Source: Desarmillaria ectypa
Taxonomy: Eukaryota > Basidiomycota > Agaricomycetes > Agaricales > Physalacriaceae
Direction of reading: 5' to 3'
Assembly (NCBI GenBank): GCA_030407005.1
Contig: JAUDYN010000001.1
Location: forward strand, 1,364,001 to 1,428,000
Length of the DNA stretch: 64,000 nucleotides
The position numbers were made by a program, and so were the translations under genes. A model generated the notes under the pieces. That model was not told the DNA's origin. It did no database searches and saw only the letters and a list, made by a program, of their open reading frames with translations. Below are positions 47,103 through 57,828 of this stretch, in pieces; the stretch's first letter is position 1; every line of letters starts with the position of its first letter.

Positions 47103-47714
47103 ATGATAAAATACCTTATCGCATCCCTACGCCCTATCCGGTCAAGGATGCTCCCAAATCAAGTGCGATTTGCCAGTGGAGATAGTGGAGGTGAGCAAAA
47201 ATACCAACATCAACGTAACAACGAAGAGTAACCCGGCAGCTGACCAGACACGTCAAGATGGCCTTGCCCTATTTACGCGTCGGAGAGAATCACCATCCAC
47301 AAGTCGACCTTCCTTGCACATGCTACTGAGATTCGAGATGTAGAAATGTTGCCTGTATTTATAGACCACCTCACGAGTCTACCTCAATTGAAACGGGCGA
47401 CCCACTGCATGTACGCTTACCGCGTGTCATCTTCATCTGAATCCACGAAGCTCTCGCTCGGACAACAAGATGGTGGCGAGAGCGGCGCTGGAGATCATCT
47501 GGCACGCCTGCTGGAGCTGTCACGATGCGAAAATGTTGTCGTCGTGGTCTCAAGATGGTATGGCGGAGTACAGCTGGGATCGGAACGGTGGCGGAGGATA
47601 TCAGAGGTTGCAAAGGATGCATTAAATAAAGGTGGTTTCGTGAGGAAAAGGGAGGAAAACACGGTAATGCCGTCTACTACGAAGAAGGGGAAGAAACGGA
47701 AGAAAAAGAAGTGA
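47103..47714 (+). CDS. IMPACT/UPF0029-domain protein (YIH1-like short form)
   Basis: Exons 47103-47190 and 47248-47714 join over a 57-base intron to 184 residues. The body is the UPF0029 (IMPACT N-terminal) fold: ITIHKSTFLAHATEI, HLTSLPQLKRATHCMYAYR, QDGGESGAGDHLARLLEL, and ENVVVVVSRWYGGVQLGSERWRRISEVAKDAL. A Lys-rich tail (KKGKKRKKKK) follows. Yeast Yih1 and mammalian IMPACT restrain the eIF2-alpha kinase Gcn2 via Gcn1, but they also carry an RWD domain, which is absent here. Single-domain forms exist in fungi with undefined role. The first exon reads MIKYLIASLRPIRSRMLPNQ, which could be a mitochondrial presequence or merely a basic leader. The start is a choice by splice phase; initiation elsewhere is possible. 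Confidence 0.75.
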
Positions 47715-47959
47715 TCATACCCATCTTCACCGTCTCCCGTCATCCCGTACGAAAAATGTGGCCCAAACGGCTGAAAAAGTCACGCTCAATAAAGTCTCCA
47801 AGAGGCGTATCTGGACTAGATCTCCAACATTCGACAGAGTCCATACTCGGCAAAGGGAGGAAGAGGATTCCGTAGTGAGGAAGGATCTTGGGGAGAATGT
47901 AATTGTGCATATATACTGTGTGCGTTGTGAATAAATACATGCATTAAACAGGGAATGCC

Positions 47960-48970
47960 CTAACCTTGAGCCTCATAGTATAAAGACCAAGGATCGCTTG
48001 TCAAAACGTCGCTATTGCATTGCACGCTCCCGTGCCAGATCCAAAGATTATGCCTCCGCCGGATATCATGGTCTGCGCGAATAGTCTTGAGCGCCCGATG
48101 CAGTTCCGGTAGAAATTGGGTGAGGGTGACATGGAGGGCGGCATTCAGAATTCGAACACGGGCGTCCAGACGAGGTGTGGAATCAACAGCAGCAGGACCG
48201 TTCAAGTGAAGACAATCGATGTATGACCAGTTGCCGTGATGAGTTCCATCGTACGTCCAAGCAGGTGCAGGGATAGGTCCGCGGTTCATCAGGATAACAT
48301 CAGCTTTCCGAGCCTGATACAGCCAGAACGTATCACGGACTCGAACTCCAGTAAGAGGGTTGATGTAGGGTAGGGTGTACCTCGGATCGTTTTTGTTCCC
48401 AGATAGATAGAGCGAGGTCGACATGATGTATCGCATAATCGAGGAGCCCGACTCAGCCAACTCGCGGTTACTGGGTGGCTTCTGGAAGCGCTGGTCCTGG
48501 CTGTCGATGACATCATCGATTCCGCTGGTTCCGTTGAAAGGCGCCTGGCATATATGATGAAAAGTACAGAATTCCTGGCCCCTGCAAGGGTGAGATCTGC
48601 GTTCGTGAGACGATAGAACGTGGAGCCACAAGAGATGGAGATGGTACGTGAGTTCTGGACCGACGAAGGCAATTCGTTTGGCGGTGTGCAGTTTGCAGAG
48701 ATCTTCAATACTAAGCAAGGTGAAGTCGCACTTCAAAGGCGACGAAGACACTGAGCCCCTGAACTGGCCTATGTATTCGGCTGTTTCGACTCTCAGTCGT
48801 TCTCCAGTTTCAAGCCTGCAAAGAAGAGAATCTTGCATATCGTTAATCAAGTCGTGTTTCTTGCCAGTTAGTGGGGGTAGATAAGCCGGAATCGCGCTGG
48901 AAAGAGCATGTTCGATGGCCAGGAGCGATGAGCCGATGGTAGTAGCCTGGTTCTGCGAAGATCTTCCCAT
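47960..48970 (-). CDS. SGNH / PC-esterase-like protein (Cas1/TBL-type fold)
   Basis: A single long exon of about 336 residues from the ATG at 48970. AKRIAFVGPELTYHLHLLWL resembles the first block (GDS-like) of the PC-esterase group to which plant TBL acetyltransferases and fungal Cas1-type N-domains belong. In place of G-D-S it has G-P-E, so catalysis by this residue is doubtful. KADVILMNRGPIPAPAWTYD followed by NAALHVTLTQFLPELHRAL fits the later blocks. Just upstream, in the same frame, lies a strongly hydrophobic stretch (TVLLLFALLFCLFCF) without an ATG between it and the nearest stop. A signal anchor therefore probably comes from a 5' exon I could not place (ATG near 49128 is a candidate). 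Likely a Golgi or secretory membrane protein modifying glycans. It converges with the UPF0029 gene. Confidence 0.6.
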   Translation of the reverse strand: MGRSSQNQATTIGSSLLAIEHALSSAIPAYLPPLTGKKHDLINDMQDSLLCRLETGERLRVETAEYIGQFRGSVSSSPLKCDFTLLSIEDLCKLHTAKRIAFVGPELTYHLHLLWLHVLSSHERRSHPCRGQEFCTFHHICQAPFNGTSGIDDVIDSQDQRFQKPPSNRELAESGSSIMRYIMSTSLYLSGNKNDPRYTLPYINPLTGVRVRDTFWLYQARKADVILMNRGPIPAPAWTYDGTHHGNWSYIDCLHLNGPAAVDSTPRLDARVRILNAALHVTLTQFLPELHRALKTIRADHDIRRRHNLWIWHGSVQCNSDVLTSDPWSLYYEAQG

Positions 48971-49696
48971 TTGCTGGAAGCAAAACAAGCAGAATAGTAG
49001 AGCGAATAATAGTAGGACAGTTTGAATGGCCTTGGAGTGTCCTCGCGAGCAAGCGATGGATTGCCTGTAATTGGCATAAGGAGAACCAGAATGAAACAGC
49101 TGGAAAGATACAGAGCATACCTTACCATTGCTGTTTGAATCAGAAGTGAATGTATGTTATCGACGCGTTTTATTGGTGATTACACGCGGTTATAAGTTGC
49201 TATATGCGATGGTCGGTTTTTTCGGATCTCAAGTTTGGTCGGGTTTTGCCGGATGTGATACTTTACAAACCATCAACGCGCTCAGGCAGCGGCATGTGCT
49301 GACTTTTAGATGCCTTCACTCTATTCATAGGGTAGTGGTCGGGCATTAATTATCTGACTAATCCGAATTTTTGGCCCAACTCCGTCTTTCGGCTCAATTC
49401 CGTCTTTCAAGAGGCTTGACATTTGACATTACCTCGAGGATACCTTGAGCGATCAAAGAGGATGATCAGTCTGAGCTAACATTTCAGGTATCTGGTTCTT
49501 CGGAAACGCACGGATGGTCGCAGACTTCTCCACAGTGAAGTGGATCGGACGTACACGATCTTGCCATAATCTGTTGAAAGTTATCGCTGACCCTGGTTCC
49601 TGATGGTCCTCGTCGTCATCCCAAACAAACCTGAACGCGTTTAAAACTCAGATATCTATGGGCCTAGCTGGTCGCGTCTCTTTCTTGGGAACCACC

Positions 49697-51974
49697 ATGT
49701 CTTTACATGCTAGAAACTTCTTCCTCTTCGCACTTCTGGTCAGCTCGTTAGCTTCAGCAAAAATTCTTTTTTCGCCTGCAGACCTCGTGCAGATAGAGTA
49801 TGACTTCATCGTGGTCGGAGGTGTGTGAGTTCCACCATTTTGTTTGTTTTCTAACTGACGCATCTGGCCTGGACAGCCGGCACCGCAGGGAGCGTTCTGT
49901 CTGCTCGACTTAGCGAAAATCCGAATGTCAAAGTTCTCGCTGTTGAGGCCGGTGGGAGGTGCGTGAGATCTAAATAGTAGCATACTTTTTGCTATATGCG
50001 CCCTGCAGTAACGAAGGGATTGTGGAAACCATGGCACCGTTCCTTGGAGTATCACTTTCAAATACACTGGTTGACTGGAATTACACGACAATACCACAAG
50101 AAGGTTATAACAACCGGACGCTTAGTTTAACCAGGGGGTATGTGTTGGGGGGAAGTAGCACTGTTAGTCAGTGTTCACTTCGAATACACCCCAAGAGTTC
50201 TTTTCTTATGATTTGTTTGTAAGATCTTCTAACTTGGAACCGAGGAGCAGATGATCTATGGGACAGCTGGGCACGGATCACGGATGATCATGGCTGGTCC
50301 AGGGAGGCTATGGAAAAGTATTGGCTCAAGGTAGGCGTCCTTAACGCACAATCGCATAAGATAGTATTTTTCCGTTTTCCAGTCGTCGCGTCTCGTGAGC
50401 CCCGCCGACGGTCACGATACTACAAACCAGGAAGACCCTTCCATCCATGGGAATGGCCCTGTTCAAGTCAGCGTGGGAGGTTTCCCAACAGAGCTTGATG
50501 GACGTGTTGTTGATACAAGCAAGAAGCTTGGCGGTCGGTTTCCGTATACTGTGGACCTAAATGCTGGTCATTTCGTGGGAGTCAGTGAGTCTGGAACGCC
50601 CAGTTCCGCCTTGTTTGTGTGGCTCATCGGTGGTTTCCAGGCTACATGCAATCTTCCGTTGGTGGCGGCCAGCGCAGTAGTGCTGCAACAGCTTACCTGA
50701 ATCCGAACCAAGAAAGGGATAACCTAGATATCCTCATAAACACCCACGTCACAAAATTAATTCAGACAGGCGGCCGAGACTGGGGGAAGCCCGAATTTCG
50801 AGCAATACAGGTGGCACAGAGCAGCGAAGGTAGGAAGAACGACGGGAGTTTCCTCACTTCTGGTAATCGTTACTTGCAGACACGCCCATACAGATCACTG
50901 CCCGGAAAGAGATACTACTTTGTGCTGGCGTCATCGGCACACCTCAGCTTCTATTGCTCTCCGGAATAGGTCCAAGGAGGGATTTGAAGTCTCTTGGCAT
51001 TTCTCCTATCCTTGATCTGTCAGATGTCGGGCAACATCTCGTGGATCACCCTGCAGTCGCCACTTATTACGGCGTCGACTCGAACAGTACTTTCGATAGG
51101 TATCTACGGAACGACACCCTGTTTGCGGAGGAATTAAGACACTGGGAGCAAACGCGTCAAGGCCTTTTCGTTGATTCGCCTGGCAATACACAGGCTTTCA
51201 TTCGGCTCCCAGATGATGCTTCAATCTATGAATCTTTTGACGACCCATCTTCAGGTCCAGGTGCAGGACATTTAGAAATGGTTTTCATCGCAAGTTTTAT
51301 ACCAGGTCATCCATTCATGCATGTTTATTTCCGCCCAGGACGGGTTTGCTCAATTCGGACGTTTGCCTCAACCCGAAACCGGAGATTTCCTTACCGTTCT
51401 GGTTGGTGTTGTTACACCGCTCTCTGGTGAGCCTTCCCCGAAACCCACTTTCGTTATCCCTTCTTAGAAAGCCTTTTCAGAAGGATACGTGGCTATCAAC
51501 TCCACCAACCCTTTCGACGACCCGCTTATCGACCCGGCCTTCCTGACGAGCCCATTCGATCAGTACGCGATGGTGCAAATCATCAAAGACACTCAGGAGT
51601 TTTTAGCGTCGTCTCCATGGGACGGTTTTGTGCTGGGTGTTTACGGCGATCTACGTAATGCCACTACTGATGATGCCAAATTGGAGTACGTGAGGACTTA
51701 CGGATCAAACATCAACCATCCTGTTGGAACGGCGCGAATGTCACCGAGAAAAGCCAAATGGGGAGTTGTCGACCAGGAGCTGCTGTTGAAAGGTGCTGAA
51801 GGTATTAGGATTGTTGACGCATCCGTTTTCGTACGTGCAACGACTTGCTACACTCTGGTTCTCGGGCTGATGATATTCATTCAGCCGAGCATTCCTGAAT
51901 GCCACATTCAGGCACCTGTGTACATGGTTGCCGAGAGAGCAGCAGACCTCATCAAGGATCGATACCACCTATGA
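49697..51974 (+). CDS. GMC oxidoreductase, aryl-alcohol-oxidase-like
   Basis: Secreted FAD enzyme of the glucose-methanol-choline family (CAZy AA3 type), which in wood and litter fungi feeds H2O2 to peroxidases. The signal peptide is MSLHARNFFLFALLVSSLASA. About ten exons; clear ones are 49697-49820, 49877-49958, 50009-50166, 50224-50330, 50383-50584, 50641-50829, 50880 onward and the last from about 51891. Dinucleotide-binding motif VGAGTAGSVLSARLSE, then LSLTRGYVLGGSSTVN, TWNRGADDLWDSWARI, ARKEILLCAGVIGTPQLLLLSGIGP (GMC signature 2), GQHLVDHPAV, and the C-terminal block INHPVGTARMSPRK with VDASVF. The second active-site segment follows an intron and reads PSIPECHIQAPVYMVAERAADLI, supplying the catalytic histidine in ECH. 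The splice near 51278-51335 is unusual (GTTTTC donor proposed). Substrate not inferable. Confidence 0.88.
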
Positions 51975-52655
51975 TTGTAACTGGGACTTGAACAACTGAC
52001 ATTTATCAGCTGTATTCACCCACTTTCTGCTGTGCTTACTTTAAGACTGACGGAAAAAAATCGATGTCTATCTGCTTCTACTTGAAATACCCGCCAACAC
52101 GACTACCACCCAGTGTGCTGCAATCAAATATCTCCAGTATTAAGCCTGACGCAATATACAAGACTGTCGGTTTCACATATTCTGCCATACAGACATTCTT
52201 TGGGGGCCGAAATGCCGCGATTCGGAATTCAAGCAGATGTGCCTGATTACTCAAAATTAATCTGCGAGAAGGTAACCTCAGCCTGAAGAAGGTATTCGCA
52301 AAGCTTGTCACCAGCCATAGAACATCAAAACCATTCAAATGAAAGGTGGGTATGTAAAAATGCTGATGTATCGTACTGACTATTCTGCCTGTAGCGCCTC
52401 CTGTCCTTCAGTTGTTACGGTTTGAGTCAATAAGACATCAGTACTCAGTGGTCTAGTAGGGCAGTCCTCAATCGCTACGTCTGGCATGGGCTATAGCATC
52501 AGGTGCTCGTGCCCGTAGAACGGAAGTGGAATCCCTTCGACCCGAAGACTTCGTAAGTATACGTCAAATAGTGTTCTACATCTGCCGATGTAATTAAACG
52601 TCCCTTCCTTCGTACAAAAGTTGTCTCCCTCCTCATTTCGCTCCAGTAACTCGGC
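51975..52655. other. Intergenic between GMC oxidoreductase and glucoamylase genes
   Basis: About 680 bases with only short frames. It must contain the GMC 3' end and the promoter of the glucoamylase-like gene. No element or RNA gene was recognised. Confidence 0.5.
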
Positions 52656-54707
52656 ATGATACTCCTTGGCTTCCTCGTTGGAGGCGTTCTGGTCGCTGTT
52701 GGCTTCACCCAAGTTCCTCTAGACCCCGGTGCCTACGTCGCGTTCGAGAAACCAGTCGCTAAATTACATCTCTTATCAAATATTGGGTCTTCTGGCACCA
52801 ATGCTCGGGATGCAAGGCCTGGCGTTGTAATCGCGTCGTCGGACCCTGATCTCTTTTACACCTGGACTCGGGATTCATCGCTGGTTTTGAAATGTCTGAT
52901 CGATGAGTAAGTCATTACGAGTCCAACCAATGATCCAGTGACGCTGACCTGTGCATAGGTTCGTATCTGGAGGCGACACATCGTTGCAGTCCCCCATTGA
53001 AGGCATTGTCGAGGCTCAAATAGAAATTCAACAAATGCCTAATCCTTCAGGCAACCCAGCATCAGGTAGACTCGGAGAACCAAAATTCTACGTAAATGAG
53101 ACGGCTTTCCTTGGTGAAATAGGGCGCCCACAGAGTGGTTAGTGTTGCTCCCTTGTTCCTTGATAAAAATGTATCTGACATTTGACGGAAGATGGCCCTG
53201 CTATCCGTGCGATATCTATGATTGCTTGGGCTAATTACCATCTGTCCCAGAACAACATCTCGTACGTGGAAAAGGTTCTCTGGCCCAGCATTAGGCTTGA
53301 CCTGGATTATGTCTCGTCTAATTGGAACAAAACGACGTATGATATCTGGGGAGAGGTGCTGTCGTCGTCGTATTGGACTTCGACAGTTCAACATCGAGCC
53401 TTGCGCCAAGGCGTTGTGTTGGGTGTCACTGTCGGGGATATGTCAGTCAGTGAATTGTATACGAACCACGCAGAAAGTCTGTTATGTTTCATGCAGGTCA
53501 GTGATCAAACTATGTTTATCAGTCAACCAGCTTATCTTTTACTTGCAGTCCTATTGGAACACCAACGGATATATGACCGCGAATACAGGGAGTGGCCGGA
53601 CAGGTCTCGATGGAAGCACAGTCTTAGCAAGCATTCACACCTTCGATCCTTCGGCTGGATGTGACCCAATAACATTTCAGCCATGTTCTGATCGAGCCCT
53701 CGCAAACCTTCTCGCCTATATAGATTCCTTCGATATTTTCCAGGCAAACTATGGTGTTCCACAAGATCACGCAACAGCCATTGGTCGATATCCTGAGGAC
53801 AGGTATATGGGTGGCAACGTAAGTTGGTTCTTTTCTGTTCTCAGACTTCCCGTTTATGCTTCTGCAGCCTTGGTATCTTACCACTTTCGCCGTTGCTGAG
53901 CAGCTTTACGACGCTCTCAATGTTTGGCAGTTGCAGTCTTCGTTGACAATTACACCTTTGTCTCTTCCTTTTTTTAGACGGTTTTCAGATAGCCCGGAAG
54001 TAGGAACATATCTCGCTTCTAGCCCGTTATATAGATCCATGACCAGTTACATTCGCAATTACGCCGAAGGCTTTATCTCGGTTGCCGCCAAAGCTACAGC
54101 TTCCGATGGTGTACTTACTGAGGAGTACAGCAGAATGTCAGGCTACAGCGGCGGTTTCGGCCAGAGCCCTTATTCGTGGAGCGACGTCGCTGCGTTGACT
54201 GCTTTTCGCGCACTCAGTGGAAGCAGTGCTGATCCTTGGGGTGCTCACGAAGTATTGTTCTCTTGTTCCGGACAGATTGGTGGCTGGGATTCAAATACTG
54301 GAATGGTCACAGTTGACTTCTACCTGCATCTCGATGCGTACTGGGGAGGCATGTCTTTTTGCTGCAACATATAGTGCAAATCTTGAACCCATGTTAGTGA
54401 TAGTCTACCTGTCCGGGTCGAACGAAGCCCTAGGAAGCTGGTCAGTAGACAAGGCTATTCCATTGTCGCCATCCAACAGTCCGATCTGGAGCGGTGCGGA
54501 CAGCTTCTGTTCTGTTTACCACATACTCACCATGTTTCCATAGTGACTTTACAGCTCAAAGCAAATGAGACATTGGAATACAAGTACTTCACCAAGTGGG
54601 AAGCGGCTCCGCCGCTATGGGAGGGCGGATCCAACCAGCTTCTTACGTTGCCAGGTGGAGGGTATGTGTATCAAAATGATACATGGGTACAAACAGTGGA
54701 TGGATAG
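52656..54707 (+). CDS. Glucoamylase family protein, GH15 + CBM20, with altered catalytic residues
   Basis: Secreted starch-degrading family, 577 residues from seven exons that all join in phase (52656-52906, 52959-53137, 53192-53496, 53549-53818, 53868-54251, 54313-54493, 54544-54707). Signal peptide MILLGFLVGGVLVAVGFT. GH15 marks: SNIGSSGTNAR, YTWTRDSSLVLK (substrate Arg-Asp), LGEPKFYVNETAF, WNKTTYDIW, STVQHRALRQG, ASIHTFDP, FQPCSDRALAN, IGRYPEDRYMGGNPW, AEQLYDAL and TEEYSRMSG (general base region). A C-terminal starch-binding CBM20 follows after a very short linker: LSGSNEALGSW, SNSPIWS, LKANETLEYKYFTKW, YVYQNDTW. Oddities: the general acid position (Glu179 of Aspergillus glucoamylase, in DLWEEV) is glycine (DIWGEV), and the active-site tryptophan of GSWGRPQ is isoleucine (GEIGRPQ). 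The protein therefore probably binds starch but may not cleave it. Confidence 0.88.
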
Positions 54708-54949
54708 TATTATACGGCGGCGTCCACGGAATCTTAGTGGCCGAGGATTCAAGCCCATACTTAGTACTGTAACCTGTGTGATTATATACTTTATTAGAAC
54801 CGAAATTCAAGCCCGAAGGCTTCAACGAGATTATGGGACATAAAATCTCATGTGCTAAAAAAACTATGCATATCTACGGAGGTTGCCTCCATGGAGACCA
54901 CGGAGACCAAGGCTCCGAAGACTGCCCAGAGAGATCATCCTGCACTGAT

Positions 54950-55320
54950 TTAACCCTCGGCACACTTCCCCTCATCCAGATTCTTACCAATTTTGATGCT
55001 ATCGTTCTCCATGTCGAGTTCGCGTGCTTGGCAGCGCAAATGAAGGGTAGTAGCAATAACTTGGGAGAGTACCGCGGCAGCACAGAACATGCTGATGAGA
55101 ATCCAGCGGCGTCGGCAACCCGATGATAAAGATGTTGCGGGAGTGGCAGTCACGGTCGAGGAACTGTGCCGATACACGCAGATGAGGAAGGTTGGTAGAA
55201 GAAAATAAAAATGCTTAAGTGCCCACCTAGTGATAGTGCCAAATACCTCAATGCCTTCGGCTGAGCATTGAAAGAAAAGAAACACAAGTTGAAAAGAACT
55301 ACCAGCTTAGTGGTTAGCGT
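54950..55320 (-). CDS. Small S/T-rich single-pass membrane protein, tandem copy 1
   Basis: A short gene of which two exon parts are visible: FFQCSAEGIEVFGTITR, then (after a GTGGGC...CGGCACAG intron) SSSTVTATPATSLSSG, RRWILISMFCAAAVLSQVIATT and a charged tail ending KNLDEGKCAEG. It resembles the copy at 55,652-56,040 in exon layout, membrane segment and flanking sequence. The pattern (short hydrophobic lead ending QCSA, Ser/Thr-rich stalk, membrane helix, polar tail) suits a small type I surface protein. Compared with copy 2 the membrane helix is less hydrophobic after the first turn (TTLHLRCQ), so this copy may be decaying. Start codon not established. Confidence 0.45.
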
Positions 55321-55651
55321 TCTGAACCAGACGTTGCAGGATGGCGTTCAAGAACCCACAGCAGAAGTAGCATGGTACTAAGACCCAACCTAAAGAATGT
55401 ACACGAGTAAAGAAATACAAGGCACGTGAGTCAGGGATGCACATGAGAAATGCGAAACTGACCTCTTTAGTGTCCAGAACAAGGGGGACAATAGCTGAGA
55501 AGCGCGTCGAATGCGCATGCATAGATAGCGAATATGTCAGCAAGATGGGCACAGAATAGGATCGAATCACGGGGGAAGGTGTAGTAGAGTTCGTCAAAAT
55601 CAGGAACCAGGTGCTTCGTTCATATACTAGAAGCATCGTGCGACGAAGTTG

Positions 55652-56040
55652 TCAGTCCGGGACATCTTTCCCGGGCCCTGTGTGCACTCCTTCCCATTTA
55701 TCTAAAATCTTATTCGCTATCACAATATCCTCCCCATTAGATATACCGCACTTGCGTGCTCGATAACACACTAAGAGGAGAATGGCAACGATCACAGAGA
55801 GTACGGCGGCACCACAGAGCAGACCGATGACGATAAATTTTAGATGTCGGGCGTCTGAGTCTGGAGATGAAGGTACAGTGGGACTGGAGATTGCAGTAGA
55901 GGAACTATGTGGTAGTATGTGAGGAGGGCGATAAAACAAATAAGATAAGCACTCACCTCGTACTAATGCTCCCTACTCCAACGCCCTTGGCTGAGCATTG
56001 TAACAAGAGAAGCAAAAGTTGAATACAACCACAAGAGCAG
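55652..56040 (-). CDS. Small S/T-rich single-pass membrane protein, tandem copy 2
   Basis: Exon parts: IQLLLLLLQCSAKGVGVGSISTR (signal-peptide-like, about 55,970-56,030), a GTGAGT...CACATAG intron, then SSTAISSPTVPSSPDSDARH, a good membrane helix (FIVIGLLCGAAVLSVIVAILLLVCY), a basic stop-transfer RARK and a polar tail ending GPGKDVPD. About 110 residues in total. The gene lies about 700 bases from its relative on the same strand. No ATG is found in frame before the hydrophobic lead within the visible exon, so one more 5' exon is likely. Role unknown; the arrangement is typical of Agaricomycete orphan surface proteins. Confidence 0.5.
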
Positions 56041-56860
56041 CGATTAGCGCCTACTAGTCATAGAAGGAAGTCATTGGACGTACAATAGAAGTGACATGCT
56101 GAGTTGAAAGGATGGAAGCCGGATTTTGAGGGAGGGGGGTTAACTGGCAACTGGCACATTTATAGACATCGAGCAGATCACTGACAAGGCATAATACGCC
56201 TATACATTGGCGATTTCTCATGGAAAGCGTGTTCCGGTGAAGTATAAACAGGTAGAATTGATGATTTATATAGTGAAACCAGCATCGTAACATGATGAAG
56301 TTGAAGAAAGGTGTGCCGATGGCATATATATCATCACCGTGATGATTTGAAGGCAGTGTACTGTATTAGCGGGACGGTTTGCGATCCTGATTTAAAGTTG
56401 GGCAATTATCTCAGTGATATTACTGGGGCTCGGGGCTATGGATGCAGAGTGCTATGCAGTGTGTAGCACAAGGAAGGTGTTCGTGGGATCAATGTTTCAG
56501 CCTTTATCAATAATATCAATACATCACAGGCTGATGATTTAGCAACTGAAAAAGAGTTACGGTCATGCTCGGTCCAGATGCCCTTGTCGATATTCTGAGT
56601 AGTTGTTGATGAAGTAAAATGGTGCAGACATGTAATTGCTGCCGCTTCTCGACGGGCCGAAGCGGCAATTTGCCGTTGTTTATTTCACCACCACCACTAT
56701 CGCTACCATCGCTTCTTCCTTCACACACGCTATACGTACACTACTATACGGTCCTTTCAACTCAGGCATACCATGCGCTTTGCAATATTTCGGCAACTTC
56801 TTCTAGGCACGTAAATGCTCAACTCAATGATTTGTTGACCTAACGTAACTAATAGTTATT
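56041..56860. other. Intergenic, no supported gene
   Basis: About 820 bases between the tandem membrane-protein pair (minus) and the multi-pass gene (plus). Short frames only. It should hold the divergent promoters of both. Confidence 0.5.
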
Positions 56861-57752
56861 ATGTCTCTTATTGCTGGCGCCTGCATCGGTCTTTCTGTTT
56901 TTGTTCAAACCGCCTTTGATCATAGAAGCGGCGTCGTCCTGATGGTGTCGGTAGAAGCCATTACTTTGCTACAAACCTTTGCTTCGTGAGTGTTGCCCAC
57001 AGGACTAACAACAGTACGAACTCAACCCTACACAGGGCAAATCACAAATTTTTGTTCAGAAAGTCTCAAGCAGTCGCCCTGGACTTTGCTGCAGTGGTAT
57101 TGTTACTTCCATTCTCTGCGAGTATGTCGTAACATCAAAGTTCTTTATGCTCATGCTCATACGCGGACTCTAGTCCTGTCTCTCTTCATCCTAGACATTG
57201 AGCTGGAAAGTAAAAACGAAGCCCTTCTCGGCGCCTTTCTTGCCCTTCAAATCCTGATAATCGCCAACACTTCCATGAGTACGTGAATATATACTTCTTA
57301 GCATTACAATGCCTTATTATATCACTCTCTTAGTTGCTGGATACGCACTCTGTCTTGGTTTCATCGCACTGATAACAGCCTGCTTTTTCGATCCTGGTGT
57401 CTGGCAACGGGACATTGATTCAACACCTTCTCCGTTTCCTATACGTTACGTCCTCTACCGACTGTTTCTATTCCTCTTTCCTTGTCTCTCTTCTGGTGAA
57501 AGCATTATACGGTCTACTTCTGAATCCGACTCAGATCACTCGCCTGAATTATGCTTGCCTGGATGTAACTGTGGATCGAAGTCATCAATGAAGCAGATAA
57601 CTTCCAATGAGATCGAACATTCTGAAAACGCCGTATCTTCCAGCCAGGATCAGAATTCAGGGAAATCTACAATGTCCTTGTCGAGGTCTCTTGTTAGGCT
57701 ACCGGATGAAGTGGAAAGAAGGACTTCAATAGCGATTTCCTTTGAAGTGTAA
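56861..57752 (+). CDS. Multi-pass membrane protein, unknown
   Basis: Four exons join in phase: 56861-56985 (MSLIAGACIGLSVFVQTAFD ... LMVSVEAITLLQTFAS), about 57034-57121 (ANHKFLFRKSQAVALDFAAV), about 57196-57280 (NIELESKNEALLGAFLALQI) and 57334-57752 (IAGYALCLGFIALITACFF). Each carries one hydrophobic segment, giving four predicted membrane helices. A cytoplasmic-looking tail of about 110 residues follows, rich in Ser, Asp and Glu (STSESDSDHSP, SSQDQNSGKST). A cysteine pair cluster (CLPGCNCGSK) sits in the tail. I recognise no family; small four-helix proteins of this kind are common orphans in Agaricomycetes. The next gene follows 77 bases downstream on the same strand. Confidence 0.65.
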
Positions 57753-57828
57753 CTCTTGGCGCGAGTACAATATGCTCTTCGTGCCAGTAAATATCTACAA
57801 GCAATGAGGATGAGTTGAATTAGATATT

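Noticed and set aside
55305..55370. A-box and B-box-like motifs (agcttagtggttagcg ... gttcaagaaccc)
   Set aside because: No cloverleaf could be drawn and the tandem copy at 56.0 kb lacks them; taken as chance.
55307..55636. 109-codon minus-strand frame between the tandem membrane-protein genes
   Set aside because: Hydrophobic but without matching sequence in the other unit; it could be a 5' exon of copy 1 but no splice join was convincing.
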